Below are positions 18,101 to 26,412 of a stretch of DNA of 64,000 nucleotides, in pieces. Location: assembly GCA_951813085.1 (NCBI GenBank), contig OX638348.1, positions 4,039,627 to 4,103,626 on the forward strand, in the 5' to 3' direction. The stretch's first letter is position 1. Every line of letters begins with the position of its first letter. The position numbers and the translations under genes are program-made. This DNA comes from an uncultured Opitutaceae bacterium (lineage in GTDB: Bacteria > Verrucomicrobiota > Verrucomicrobiia > Opitutales > Opitutaceae). The notes beneath the pieces are model-generated. The model ran no database searches and had not been told where the DNA came from. It worked only from the letters and a program-made list of their open reading frames with translations.

Positions 18101-20491
18101 GTCGAGGAAACGTGATTCGAGGCAAAGGTTTTTGACCATCTCGCCAAAGACAATTTTAGCAAGGCTTGAGCGTTGCGCTTGGGTTGCAGAGAGAAGTGTT
18201 GTGTTGGAGTCGAATAGGGAATCGCTCGCTGCAAAATCGTCCAATGAGTCATAGTCCAGTTCTACTAGCTTAAGTTGGTGCAGGTTTGGATTGTTGTATC
18301 GCCAGCCTTTTCTGAGGTCGTGTACGAGGCGATAGCCAAGGACGAATCTGAGAGCCTTTTGAGCTTCTTTAAGTCCGATGCCAACGAGAGTTGGGTCGTC
18401 AAGGTACTCGCTCAATGTGGCTACCTCAGAACTCCCAAAATTCAGGGCGTTGAATACGCTCTTGGTAAGTGTTTCTTCCGAAAGGTCGCCGTCGTTTGCT
18501 TCAAGCGCTGCGATGAGTCCTGACCTGATCAACAGCAAGAATATGAAGTCATTGAAGTGGCCCGCTTGCAGAGCGCAGTCTTGTCGATTGTCTGAAAAGC
18601 CCAGCAATTTTCGGAAATCGTCTTTTGCTCCATTTTGAACTCCTTCAGCCTCTGCATACATTCGTAGCAAGGTTGAAAGTGTGAGCATTGTTGTCGCAGA
18701 TGACCTGCCCTCGCCAGAGAGCCCCGATAGTCGGTTGATGTCACGACCGTGCGACTCGTGAAGGTGGCTGCAATGAACGCAAAAGCGAAACCGGCCGGGA
18801 ATGAACCAGTAGTAGTTGGTTCCTTGATCAATGCAGCCTTGCGGGTCTACCTTAAGTTTAGTTAGCTTTGCTTTCTTGTAGTGACTTTTTAACTTCGGTT
18901 CTTCTTTCGAGGTGTCGATCCATGGATCCGGGTAGTCCAAAATGTCGCCTTTAAATTCCTGGTCCTTGCGAATGGGGGCGAGAAACCCAAACGTTACTCC
19001 TTCTTCATTGGAGCTTACGTCATCAATTAGGCGAGGAGTGATGTTCGGCACGTTCGAGCCATCGCTCCAAACAGGGTGATATTCTTGACCGCACTCTCTG
19101 CAAAAATGCGTGTTGAAGAGGAAGACTTTCTCGGATTGACGGCCTGGAGCAAAACGCTGCGCATCCAAGGTTATCACTCGTTCACCTGTGGGTTCGAGAG
19201 TGCTGAATACACCGCCGGGACCGCTTATGAACTGGTGCAATTTGAATGCAAAAGGTGATCTGCCTTCGGAGGTTTGAAGAGACTGGGCAGCGAGAAGAAA
19301 TGATTGAAGCGATTGCTTAGCTTCTGTTTCACTTACTTGAGCGTCGTTTGCCAGTTTAGTTGCTGCGTCAGAAAGAGAGAGGGGACGGGCTCTCTGAGGA
19401 GCGTTTTCTCCATCGATCGATAGACCGAGCGTTAGTTCGCTCCATATTGCGAGAGGGTCTGTTCTGAATTCGTCAAGCGAAGCCCAGTTGTGGTCGGTTC
19501 GCCGGGCTACATCTCGAAGAGTGGCCTTTACTGATTCAATAGATTGTTTCGGGTCTGTAGCTCTTGCCAGTGTTTCATCGATTACGTTGGTCGGAAGGAT
19601 TTGCTGACCAAAGAGTTTAGATGCGACATTCGCTACGGTTGTTTTTCGATCTTCTTGGGTGCCGGTACTGGACATTGTAGCAGAAGTACCAATACAGATC
19701 ATTTTTTTGGCATCGAGGCGTTGGCGAAGTCTTCGAACTAACATCGCTACATCGGCTCCTTGACGCCCTCGGTAGGTGTGGAGTTCATCGAGCACCAGAA
19801 AATTCAGTCCGATACAATGCTCTACGACTTTCCTGTCTACAGGTTCGTATCGAGTAAGAATATACTCGAGCATCATATAGTTTGTCAGGAGGATGTCTGG
19901 AGGCGTATCTGCAATCTGCTCCCGTTCGGCAGTGGATTCTTGGCCGGTGTACCGCGCAACGGTAAGAGAGCTTTGGGTGGGGCCGAGATTGTCGAGAAAT
20001 TTGTTTAACTCTTCGCGTTGGCTGTTAGCGAGGGCGTTCATCGGATAGATGATGATTGCCCGAGTCCTTTCATTCTTGTCAGTCTCTTTGTCGCGAAGGA
20101 TTCTGTTGATGATCGGGATGAAAAAAGACAGCGTTTTCCCCGATCCGGTACCTGTTGTTACAACGAAGCTCTCACCTCTTTCTGCTATGGAGATCGCTTC
20201 TTGTTGGTGCGTGAATAACCTTAGCGGCAAGGCCACACCCGATTCGCCTTTGAAGCAAAAGATATCTGAGCAGAGGGAGTGAAGGCTTCCTTCCCTAGAG
20301 AGTTCTTGGACAGTTTCAGCACTTTTATAGTTCGGATTTATCTGGATGAGAGGTTCCGGCCAAAAACGTAGCTTATTATATTCGTCATCGACTCGCTTTG
20401 CAATGTCCTCGGCTTGGATCTTTGTGAAGCTTCGCGAAAATCTTTCGTATTCGTCTATGACTTTTTTCCGAAAAATGAAGACATTTTTCAT
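15191..20491 (-). CDS. Giant DEAD/DEAH helicase with DUF1998 (DruE/DrmA-B-like)
   Basis: A ~1766-aa superfamily 2 helicase. From the ATG at 20491: Walker A TGTGSGKT (about 113-120), motif II LVLDELHTYRGRQGADVAML, IGTSATMSS, and in lobe 2 VLYCSPTMELGVDISSLN and YAQRSGRAGRSGQ. Zinc-ribbon-like pairs FCRECGQEY, FCVHCSHLH and CPECGYGHLG...CEHC are present, and the C-terminus has the DUF1998 signature EAGCYQCLLSYFNQPDHE. Size and helicase-plus-DUF1998 layout recall Druantia DruE; in DISARM these functions are split between DrmA and DrmB. A TTG at 20554 would extend it by 21 residues, but a candidate promoter would start transcription there, so I chose the ATG. It is the first gene of the operon. 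Confidence 0.82.
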   Translation of the reverse strand: MKNVFIFRKKVIDEYERFSRSFTKIQAEDIAKRVDDEYNKLRFWPEPLIQINPNYKSAETVQELSREGSLHSLCSDIFCFKGESGVALPLRLFTHQQEAISIAERGESFVVTTGTGSGKTLSFFIPIINRILRDKETDKNERTRAIIIYPMNALANSQREELNKFLDNLGPTQSSLTVARYTGQESTAEREQIADTPPDILLTNYMMLEYILTRYEPVDRKVVEHCIGLNFLVLDELHTYRGRQGADVAMLVRRLRQRLDAKKMICIGTSATMSSTGTQEDRKTTVANVASKLFGQQILPTNVIDETLARATDPKQSIESVKATLRDVARRTDHNWASLDEFRTDPLAIWSELTLGLSIDGENAPQRARPLSLSDAATKLANDAQVSETEAKQSLQSFLLAAQSLQTSEGRSPFAFKLHQFISGPGGVFSTLEPTGERVITLDAQRFAPGRQSEKVFLFNTHFCRECGQEYHPVWSDGSNVPNITPRLIDDVSSNEEGVTFGFLAPIRKDQEFKGDILDYPDPWIDTSKEEPKLKSHYKKAKLTKLKVDPQGCIDQGTNYYWFIPGRFRFCVHCSHLHESHGRDINRLSGLSGEGRSSATTMLTLSTLLRMYAEAEGVQNGAKDDFRKLLGFSDNRQDCALQAGHFNDFIFLLLIRSGLIAALEANDGDLSEETLTKSVFNALNFGSSEVATLSEYLDDPTLVGIGLKEAQKALRFVLGYRLVHDLRKGWRYNNPNLHQLKLVELDYDSLDDFAASDSLFDSNTTLLSATQAQRSSLAKIVFGEMVKNLCLESRFLDGLEHERVKERIHSYLTDRWSFGDDEQLATTRYLVLGKRPDNKGRPRNDLVSGGPRSRLIRLIKNAEFWKDSSLSDTLKNAKGPELAELLKTFLCAAARYGYVQEQALDNEKIAGWTLKSAVLLWKRLPNDHVIEESSQNQFFRTLYREVALSLKSGDHPLFDFEAHEHTAQVEAPKRQSLEACFRRNERDHKEWSENPDNKGPLPKLPVLYCSPTMELGVDISSLNTVYLRNVPPTPANYAQRSGRAGRSGQAALVITYCAAMSPHDQWFFNNANDMVHGIVKAPTLELSNRDMVDSHLHAVWLSSLKYQLDTSIAPMLNLDAPEKPIVPGLLAQLGNDSLQRNAKTEAYRVLEQIQSELNQENAPWYHSNYAEQVIDRASDCFNQAFERWRSLYDAVLKQMESANAVIQSPSTPSKERENATRRYQDANNQFGLLLKIGNSQNNDFYTFRYLASQGFLPGYNFPRLPLMAWIPSTNRKGKEDRGSMVSRPRFLALSEFGPQSLIYHEGRMFKVDRIKLKIHGSDSISSETTLPTISARVCPECGYGHLGDEASPEPLGDVCEHCFEPLDDEGRINGLYRIETVETRIQERISVNEEERQRQGYDLQTTYRFTPAANGAIEVSHADVSISDEKIATLAYSPAARIWRVNKGWRRRADKEQLGFYINPITGHWSKKDSPDSNEVTDIASPRKPKEEKQATQRIVPFVEDHRNILIFTPNKTLLEDSMATLQSALKRGIAETFQIEGSELAVESLPNSSNRKALLFYEAAEGGAGVLSRLSSDPAQLAIVARNALKIMHYDLKNVDTFSPTDLPEHEQLVNGERICEAGCYQCLLSYFNQPDHELINRRDEVALEILSKLANGTVSKASTTKTTSTASPSQLQDWLSFLESNSLRLPDKTEFPLKDGSWTADGLYKAGRAIILLSTAEDGLADYASERGYTLITFSSDKSTWSDTVSKHTTVFGTTLASHP

Positions 20492-20561
20492 AGGGGAGGA
20501 GCGAGTGGGATTCAAGAGTAGGATGGGACCGCAACTTTTCGCAATTTGATTCAACTACGCA

Positions 20562-20591
20562 ATAAGAGTAAATTTTGGTTTGTCCTGCCAA
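20562..20591 (-). promoter_or_regulatory. Candidate sigma70-like promoter of the defence operon
   Basis: On the minus strand a -35-like TTGGCA (20586-20591) is followed after 18 bp by a -10-like TCTTAT (20562-20567). Transcription would begin near 20555, leaving a ~64-nt leader before the ATG at 20491. It lies between the helicase start and the IS3-type element. The -10 match is only four of six, so this is a weak prediction. Confidence 0.3.
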
Positions 20592-20776
20592 GGAAAAGCC
20601 TAGAGATAATACCCCTCGTGCATAATTGTAGATGCGCTGAAAGTGGATTGATAGAATAGTGCGAAGTACAGAGAAATTAATTCCTAATACAAAAATCTTA
20701 TGGGAATGTGTTGAGCAAGGTCGAATCAACAAAATAAATAAAAAAAGAGTGAGTGGGTGTGGTTGGACCCCGCAGT

Positions 20777-21571
20777 TTAGCCCGGTTTGAATGAGAGATT
20801 CTCGACGGGTTTCTTGTTGTTGGGCTTGGGTTTAAGCTGCCTGGGGTGGAGATCGCCCGAAGGGCGGTCGGAGCCGCAGGCAGGCTGGATTTGCCTTGTG
20901 GCAAGCTCGCTGGGCGTTAGCGCGCCTGGCGATCCATGGGGCCTATGATTGCTGCAGCAGTCCTTCCAGTCCGCGAAGATCACGCGCGATTCGCTGAGCG
21001 CGCGGATCAGCTCGCGGTCGAGGCGTTCCTCGCGGAAGCGGCCGTTGAAGCTTTCGGCGTATCCGTTCCGCCAGGGGCGGCCCGGATCGATGCATAGAGC
21101 CTCGATCCCGTTCTCGGCGAGCCAGCCCTGGATGGCCTTGGCGATGAGCTCGGGCCCGTTGCCCGAGCGGATGCATTCGGGAGCCCCATGCTCGCGGATC
21201 GCCTCCTGCAGCAGGGCCAGCGCGTCGGAGGCCTTGATCGCCCGGTCGGCATGGATGCAATGGCGCTGGCGAGCGCATTCGCCTATCAGGTCGAAGGCCC
21301 GCAGCCTGCCTCCCCGCTGGGCGTAGTCCGAGACGAGGCCCCAGGCCCGGACGCGGTTGCGGCGAAGCGCCTTCCGCGGAAGGCCCGCGCAGAGCCCCTG
21401 CCGCCGCCTGCGAGGGCGGCGAGGCGGAACCTGCAGCCCCTCCTCCCTGCGGACGCGCTGGACCAGCCTCTTGTTCGCGCGGTAGCCAAGCGACCTCAGC
21501 TTTGCCGAGATCTTCTTGCATCCAAGCGTCGGCTGCTCCCCCGGAAGGCGGACGATCTCCGGCTCCAGCAA
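20777..21571 (-). CDS. IS3-type transposase OrfB, catalytically impaired
   Basis: A 264-aa OrfB with HTH_21-like N-terminus (GCKKISAKLRSLGYRANKRLVQR) and an rve integrase core ending PGRPWRNGYAESFNGRFREE. The DDE motif is damaged: the family WDF appears as WGLVSDYAQRGG, and SDNGPEF appears as RSGNGPELIAK, so two catalytic Asp are Gly. The Glu of YAESFN is kept. The frame is otherwise open. Both copies in the window share the two substitutions, so they predate the duplication or the element is moved in trans. The gene should be treated as non-functional until tested. Confidence 0.8.
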   Translation of the reverse strand: MLEPEIVRLPGEQPTLGCKKISAKLRSLGYRANKRLVQRVRREEGLQVPPRRPRRRRQGLCAGLPRKALRRNRVRAWGLVSDYAQRGGRLRAFDLIGECARQRHCIHADRAIKASDALALLQEAIREHGAPECIRSGNGPELIAKAIQGWLAENGIEALCIDPGRPWRNGYAESFNGRFREERLDRELIRALSESRVIFADWKDCCSNHRPHGSPGALTPSELATRQIQPACGSDRPSGDLHPRQLKPKPNNKKPVENLSFKPG

Positions 21572-21631
21572 GCGCTTCCCCTCGGGCTTGGGCTTCGGAA
21601 GGTAGCGGAGCGTCGAGCGGCTGATCCCCAG

Positions 21632-21862
21632 CTACCGGCACGCGGCTCTCCCGGAACGCGACAGCGCGGACTGGACCTTCGCCGCAACCCCGCGGAGGCG
21701 CTGAGCCTCCTTCAGATCCATGCCTCCGTACTTGCTCTTCCAACGGTAGAAGCTCTGCGAGCTGATGCTGCGCCTGCGGCAGATCCCCTCGGTCCGAAGC
21801 CCCGTGCCGGCCTCCCTCAGTATGCGGATTATCTGCTCGGTCGCGCGTCTTGTCTTTTTCAT
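21632..21862 (-). pseudogene. IS3-type OrfA, truncated by deletion
   Basis: A 76-aa ORF starting MKKTRRATEQIIRILREAGT and containing SSQSFYRWKSKYGGMDLKEAQRLR, the helix-turn-helix of IS3 OrfA (HTH_Tnp_1). The leucine-zipper segment that should follow is missing because of the 113-bp deletion. Copy 2 retains it and also has Asp (EADTG) where this copy has Gly (EAGTG). Normal OrfA binds the IS ends and supplies the N-terminus of the OrfAB transposase. Confidence 0.75.
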
Positions 21863-21991
21863 CGATGATGTCCTTTCGTTGATCGACGAAAATCACCTCA
21901 TCAAAAGTGGGCTAGTTCGCGGGGTCCCAACCAGAGGGGCCGCGTCTTCGTTCTCGTGACGAGGTTCGACTGAAGCTCCTGGAGCGGATCG

Positions 21992-22780
21992 CTATATCAA
22001 GAAATGGAAGCCGATTGAAACGACGCCGACCGCAAAGCAATAGTAGGCGAAGTGAATGAGCTTTCCGCGCGTGACGATGGCAATCATCCATTTGCAAGCC
22101 AAGACGCCCGAAACAAAAGCGGTGGCGAAGCCTGCGAGCAATGGTACGGCCGCCACCGAGCTACTTGCCATTCCCCCGTCGAGTATATCTTTGGCGTTGG
22201 CTCCTATGATAGGAATAAGCACCATGAGGAAGGAAAAGCGGGCGACCTTCTTCTTGTCTACGCCGAGCAACAAGCCGACCGCGATCGTCGATCCGGAACG
22301 CGAAATTCCTGGGAGCACTGCGATCGCCTGGGCGATCCCGATTAGCAGCGCTTTGGAGCGAGTCACTTCTTCTCCTTCAGGTGGAGAATAGTAGGTGAAA
22401 GCCAGAAGCGAGCCGGTGACGATCAGCATGCAGCCCACAAGGAGGACATTGTTGCTGAATAGCCCCTCGATTTGCTCCTTGAATAAAAGTCCGATAATTA
22501 CGACCGGAATCGCGGACAAAACGATTTTGAATATGTAGTCCGTCGATTCATTCCATTGGAATTTCAGCGCCCCTTTGATGAGTTCTACTATGTCGTTCCT
22601 AAATACGACGATGGTGCTCAACACAGTCGCTCCGTGGACAACGACGGTGAAGGTGACATCGCTCGTCGCCTCGATGCCCAGGATCGCTTTACCCAATTCG
22701 AGATGCCCGCTGCTGCTCACTGGCAGGAATTCAGTGAGACCTTGGATGATTCCGAGAATGATTGCTTCGAGCAATGACAT
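21992..22780 (-). CDS. uppP: Undecaprenyl-diphosphatase
   Basis: A 262-aa integral membrane protein of the BacA/UppP family, which converts undecaprenyl diphosphate to the monophosphate so the lipid carrier can be reused for peptidoglycan and other envelope polymers. Both active-site motifs are present: IIQGLTEFLPVSSSGHLELG near the N-terminus, with the catalytic Glu and Ser-rich loop, and LPGISRSGSTIAVGLLLGV in the second half. Length is normal for the family. The gene ends about 60 bp from the right end of the IS3-type element, so the insertion narrowly missed it. It is apparently monocistronic. Confidence 0.95.
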   Translation of the reverse strand: MSLLEAIILGIIQGLTEFLPVSSSGHLELGKAILGIEATSDVTFTVVVHGATVLSTIVVFRNDIVELIKGALKFQWNESTDYIFKIVLSAIPVVIIGLLFKEQIEGLFSNNVLLVGCMLIVTGSLLAFTYYSPPEGEEVTRSKALLIGIAQAIAVLPGISRSGSTIAVGLLLGVDKKKVARFSFLMVLIPIIGANAKDILDGGMASSSVAAVPLLAGFATAFVSGVLACKWMIAIVTRGKLIHFAYYCFAVGVVSIGFHFLI

Positions 22781-22869
22781 GATGATGGCGGATTAGAGCG
22801 CTAATGCGTTGATTGGCGAGATGTAATCTATATCGGCGTTCGCCACGATAAGTTCAGCGAGCCGCTTAT

Positions 22870-23748
22870 CTAGCGGCGCAGCGATTCGATTGTCGTGTCG
22901 ATCATCGCCTGCGCTTGGGCGTCATAGGGAGGGCCGAAGAGGTTGAAATGATTGAGACAGTGATAGAGATTGTAGAGATCTTTTCGACGTGTGTATCCAG
23001 AATCCAATGGAAATTCTTGTTGGTAGGCGTCATAGAAATCGGAGGGGAAACCGCCAAAGAATTGAGTGAACGCGATATCGGCTTCTCGATCGCCATAGTA
23101 GCAGCAAGGATCGAATACCAGGGGGTCGCCGTTTTCTCTGAAGGCTACGTTGCCCGACCATAGATCGCCATGAAGCAGCGAAGGCATTGGACGATAGTCC
23201 TGGAAGAGCTTTGGTAGCTCTTCATAGAGCTTGGATAGGCGCTTAGGAACGAATCCCTTGCTCTCGGCCAATTCGACCTGAAAGCGGAGTCGATGCTCTT
23301 GAAAGAAGGGGAGCCATACATCGCTCTTGGGGTTTCGTTGAGGAGTGGCGCCGATGTAATTGTCGCGATGCCAACCGTAATAGGGTTGCTGTGTTCGGTG
23401 CAACGATGCTAGTTGCTGACCGAAGCGGGCCCAGTTAGCCCTACTGTGATTTTGGATGGAAACGTATTCCAAGGCTAGATACGATCGGTCCTCAACGCAG
23501 CCGGTAGCAATTGGTTCTGGCGCGAAAACGCTGCCATCGCTTCGGAGCGCCTCGAGAGACTCGAATTCCGTTTCGAATGAATCGAGGAACGAAGGAGTGT
23601 TGGACTTGATGAAATAGGCTCTACCGTTTCCGCTAATCCGTTCCGCTAGGCTAATGCAGCCTCCGCCGATCGAATGCCGCGTTTCAATCGTAAAGGGAAG
23701 TCCCGTCGATTCGGAAAGAATGGCTTCTATTGAACGATAGAAGGACAT
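22870..23748 (-). CDS. Fructosamine kinase family protein
   Basis: About 292 aa from the ATG at 23748 (MSFYRSIEAILSE). An ORF extension further upstream would overlap the phosphatase gene and reads as its shadow. Family features are GGGCISLAERISG near the N-terminus, the Lys of AYFIKSN, and the kinase-like catalytic motifs LLHGDLWSGNV and VFDPCCYYGDREADIA. Bacterial relatives phosphorylate ketosamines such as fructoselysine or ribuloselysine, helping reverse protein glycation. It is adjacent to a low-molecular-weight tyrosine phosphatase gene 32 bp upstream, a pairing also seen elsewhere, since some of these phosphatases act on the phosphorylated adducts. Confidence 0.88.
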   Translation of the reverse strand: MSFYRSIEAILSESTGLPFTIETRHSIGGGCISLAERISGNGRAYFIKSNTPSFLDSFETEFESLEALRSDGSVFAPEPIATGCVEDRSYLALEYVSIQNHSRANWARFGQQLASLHRTQQPYYGWHRDNYIGATPQRNPKSDVWLPFFQEHRLRFQVELAESKGFVPKRLSKLYEELPKLFQDYRPMPSLLHGDLWSGNVAFRENGDPLVFDPCCYYGDREADIAFTQFFGGFPSDFYDAYQQEFPLDSGYTRRKDLYNLYHCLNHFNLFGPPYDAQAQAMIDTTIESLRR

Positions 23749-23780
23749 GGTGGCATTGACGAGAATTTGGTCGTCGACGC

Positions 23781-24272
23781 TCAGGGCTGGGCGCCCTGAA
23801 TCGCGTTCAAGATTCCGTTGCACCCATCTTCCAGCAAGTCGAGCACGAGTTCGAATCCTTGCGACCCCCCATAGTAGGGATCGGGTGCTTCCGATTCGGA
23901 ATGCGTTTCGCAATATTCGCAGAATAGCCTTACTTTTCTGAATGCCTCGTCGCTTGGAGCCATACGTCTCAAATCCTCTTTGTTCGAGCGATCCATCGCG
24001 AGTATTAAGTCGAATTCCTCGAAATCGGTCTGGCGTACCCCACGGGCAGTACCGGTCATTGGAAGCCCCCTCCGTTTACCGGCCGCGGACATGCGCGAAT
24101 CGGGTGGGCTGCCTTCATGGGCGTCGAGCGTGCCCGCGGAATCGCAGCGAATGTGGGACAGGCCGGCATTTTCGAGCTTTAGTCTCATGACGTTCTCAGC
24201 GCTGGGCGATCGGCATATGTTGCCCCAGCACACGAAGAGGATCGACTGAATTGAAGATGTGGTATGGGCCAT
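23781..24272 (-). CDS. Low-molecular-weight protein-tyrosine phosphatase
   Basis: A 163-aa cytoplasmic phosphatase. The P-loop VCWGNICRSP near residue 14 fits C-x5-R with the usual Leu replaced by Trp, a change that would sit at the active-site wall. The general-acid Asp is in DPYYGG near residue 131, as is standard. It removes phosphate from tyrosine or from small metabolites. It lies directly upstream of the fructosamine kinase gene on the same strand, which suggests deglycation as one possible substrate context. The start overlaps by 9 bp the open frame of the divergently read phasin-like region but not its likely ATG. Confidence 0.9.
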   Translation of the reverse strand: MAHTTSSIQSILFVCWGNICRSPSAENVMRLKLENAGLSHIRCDSAGTLDAHEGSPPDSRMSAAGKRRGLPMTGTARGVRQTDFEEFDLILAMDRSNKEDLRRMAPSDEAFRKVRLFCEYCETHSESEAPDPYYGGSQGFELVLDLLEDGCNGILNAIQGAQP

Positions 24273-24383
24273 TTTCTGAAAACGGTTGCTCGAGTGGGAG
24301 CGATTCTAGGGAGTTTGGAATCTTTGCTGCAGGGTCGATTTATCCGTTGCGGTGGTAAGAAAATCGAACTAATTTTATCGATT

Positions 24384-24713
24384 ATGATAGATGTTATCAA
24401 AAAAGCGATGTTAGCGGGAGTGGGAGCGGCGACTCTGACCAAGGAGAAAGCGGAAGACGCATTGAGCGATTTGGTTGAGAAAGGGAAGCTTTCGGCGAGC
24501 GATGCGAAGGAAGCTGCCAAGAAAATAGCCGACGATGGAAAGCAAGAATTCGAAACAGCGACGGAACGCGTTCATGAGAAATTCAATGAACTGATCGGAA
24601 AGCTGGGCTGTGATCATGCGAAGCGCATAGAGGAATTGGAGACGAAAGTAGCGGAGCTTGAGAAACGATTGACCGAGACAGGCCCATCAGATGGGGGCAC
24701 GGAGAATTCCTAG
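24384..24713 (+). CDS. Phasin-like coiled-coil protein
   Basis: A ~109-aa protein starting MIDVIKKAMLAGVGAATLTKEKAEDAL. It is almost entirely amphipathic helix, and the C-terminal ~30 residues are a heptad coiled coil (RIEELETKVAELEKRLTE). This is the pattern of short phasin-superfamily (PhaF/PhaI N-domain, poly(3-hydroxyalkanoate) granule-associated) proteins, which are common in bacteria whether or not they make PHA. The open frame extends upstream to 24264, but the ATG at 24384 gives the conserved start. The UbiB-like gene follows on the same strand 40 bp later. Confidence 0.7.
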   Translation: MIDVIKKAMLAGVGAATLTKEKAEDALSDLVEKGKLSASDAKEAAKKIADDGKQEFETATERVHEKFNELIGKLGCDHAKRIEELETKVAELEKRLTETGPSDGGTENS

Positions 24714-24753
24714 CGGTCTCCACTCTCGATTGATGGAAATCTGAATACGCGCG

Positions 24754-26412
24754 GTGCCGATAAAGACTTTCGAACTGTTCGCCAATTTCGCTCGGGCGAA
24801 AGAAATCGTCTCGGTATTGGCGCGAAATGGCTTTGCGGACGTTTTGCAGAGATTGGATCTTCCACCGCGGATATTGAGCGCCTTCGGGGATGCGGGTAGG
24901 ATCAAGTTGAGCCAATGGGAGCGCATGCGGCGCGTTCTAGAGGAGCTGGGGCCCACCTTCATCAAGTTTGGGCAGCTTTTGAGCATGCGTCCGGATGTGG
25001 CCCCCGAACCGCTTATCGACGAGCTTAGAAAGCTGCAGGAACATGTTCCGCCCGATAAATTCGAACAGGTGCTTCCGTTAATCGAGGAGTCTTTGCCCGA
25101 ACCTGTTGACGCTATATTCGAATCCATAGATGAGGAGGCGATCGCGGGAGCCTCCATGGCGCAGGTGCACGCTGCGATACTGAAAGAGACGGGCGAACGG
25201 GTAGCGATCAAGGTCCAGCGGCCAGGGTTGGGCAAGATTATCGAAGCGGATTTCGACATCCTCATGTGGTTTGCCCGTCAAGCCCATGAACGGATGGAGG
25301 AGCTCAAGCCATACGATTTGCCGGGCGTAGTGGAAACGTTGCGTAAGGGACTGGAGAACGAATTGGATTTCAGGTTCGAGGCGCGGAGCATGTCCTTCTT
25401 CTCTTTGCAGAATGCCTACCCTGAATCTATCGGAGCCCCCAAGGTGCATGAAGCGTATTCATCGAAACGCGTGCTGGTCATGGAGTACGTGGATGGCGTT
25501 CCTTTGTCTGAACTCGAAGCGGATTCTGACGAAGCCAAGCGAATCGCGGAAAATGGGTCGAAGTCGCTCTTCCATCAAATCTTGATTACGGGATTTTTTC
25601 ATGCGGATCCTCATGCTGGGAATTTGCGGCTCCTGGAAAATGGTAGGCTGTACCTCTTGGATTGGGGTCTGGTGGGCCAGCTTACCCGTCGTATGCGGTA
25701 TGGTCTGGTAGATTTGTTTCTCGCATTCGTGCAAGGCAACGCGGAGCGTGTCGTCAAAACCGCTATCAACCTGGCGGATTCCGGAATCGCAGTGGATGAG
25801 CGCGGGATGGAACGCGAAGTGATGGTGGCCATGCGGCAGCACTACGACCCGGAAACAGGTGTAGGGAACGTAGGCAGGGCCATACTTGAGCTGCTGTATA
25901 TTTTCGGACGCAACGGAATTGACCTGGCGCGGGACTATTCGCTTACAGCTAAAGCGATTCTCTGCGTAGAGGAAATGGGTAAGACCCTGGATTCCGACTA
26001 CAATCTGAGGGACTCTTTTGAGCCGGTTCTCATGGAAATGATGAAGGAGCGTCGCGATCCGTCACGAATCCTGCGAGGAGTCCGCGATGGCGCCATGACG
26101 GGGCTCCAATACCTGCAAGGGCTTCCAGATGAATTGCGCCGCATTCTCAAGAAGATTGAGAAAGACAGCCTCAAAGTGAATCTTCAGCATAAAGGACTGG
26201 ATAAGCTCGACTATACGATTAGCGATGCCAGCAACAAAATCACGTTCGGTATAATAATTGGGTGCCTGATCGTAGGCTCTTCTCTCGTAATCACGGCGGA
26301 AATTCCGCCACTGCTTTTCGATATTCCGGTGATTGGCTGGATTGGATATGTATTGTCAATGCTGCTTGGAGTGTGGGTTGCGTTCGATATAATCCGCGGG
26401 TCCAAGCGTTAG
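24754..26412 (+). CDS. ABC1/UbiB-family atypical kinase
   Basis: A 552-aa protein starting at a GTG. It has the family-specific KxGQ motif in FIKFGQLLSMRPD (near residue 70), the Ala-rich nucleotide loop in IAGASMAQVHAA, the lysine of VAIKVQRPG, the metal-binding FFHADPHAGNL and the DFG-equivalent LLDWGLVGQ. The C-terminus has two predicted membrane helices (ITFGIIIGCLIVGSSLVI and IPVIGWIGYVLSMLLGVWV). UbiB-type ATPases support lipid-soluble quinone synthesis or trafficking at the inner membrane. Since Verrucomicrobiota often use menaquinone, an isoprenoid-lipid role other than ubiquinone is plausible. Intact and full length. Confidence 0.92.
   Translation: MPIKTFELFANFARAKEIVSVLARNGFADVLQRLDLPPRILSAFGDAGRIKLSQWERMRRVLEELGPTFIKFGQLLSMRPDVAPEPLIDELRKLQEHVPPDKFEQVLPLIEESLPEPVDAIFESIDEEAIAGASMAQVHAAILKETGERVAIKVQRPGLGKIIEADFDILMWFARQAHERMEELKPYDLPGVVETLRKGLENELDFRFEARSMSFFSLQNAYPESIGAPKVHEAYSSKRVLVMEYVDGVPLSELEADSDEAKRIAENGSKSLFHQILITGFFHADPHAGNLRLLENGRLYLLDWGLVGQLTRRMRYGLVDLFLAFVQGNAERVVKTAINLADSGIAVDERGMEREVMVAMRQHYDPETGVGNVGRAILELLYIFGRNGIDLARDYSLTAKAILCVEEMGKTLDSDYNLRDSFEPVLMEMMKERRDPSRILRGVRDGAMTGLQYLQGLPDELRRILKKIEKDSLKVNLQHKGLDKLDYTISDASNKITFGIIIGCLIVGSSLVITAEIPPLLFDIPVIGWIGYVLSMLLGVWVAFDIIRGSKR

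Larger units (their letters stand above)
20760..21933 (-). mobile_element. IS3-family insertion sequence, copy 1 (internally deleted)
   Basis: A 1.17-kb GC-rich element bounded by imperfect inverted repeats: TGGTTGGACCCCGC at the left and its near complement GCGGGGTCCCAACCA at the right. It encodes an OrfA/OrfB pair on the minus strand. Compared with copy 2 (59283-60536) it lacks 113 bp near the OrfA C-terminus, so OrfA is truncated and the OrfAB frameshift fusion cannot form normally. Three-to-four-base flanks do not match, so no target duplication is visible. It lies between the defence operon promoter region and uppP. Confidence 0.85.

Noticed and set aside
21188-21868. 226-aa plus-strand ORF in the IS copy (and the 277-aa equivalent at 59474-60307)
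   Set aside because: Long open antisense frames caused by high GC content of the IS; the minus strand holds the recognisable OrfA/OrfB.
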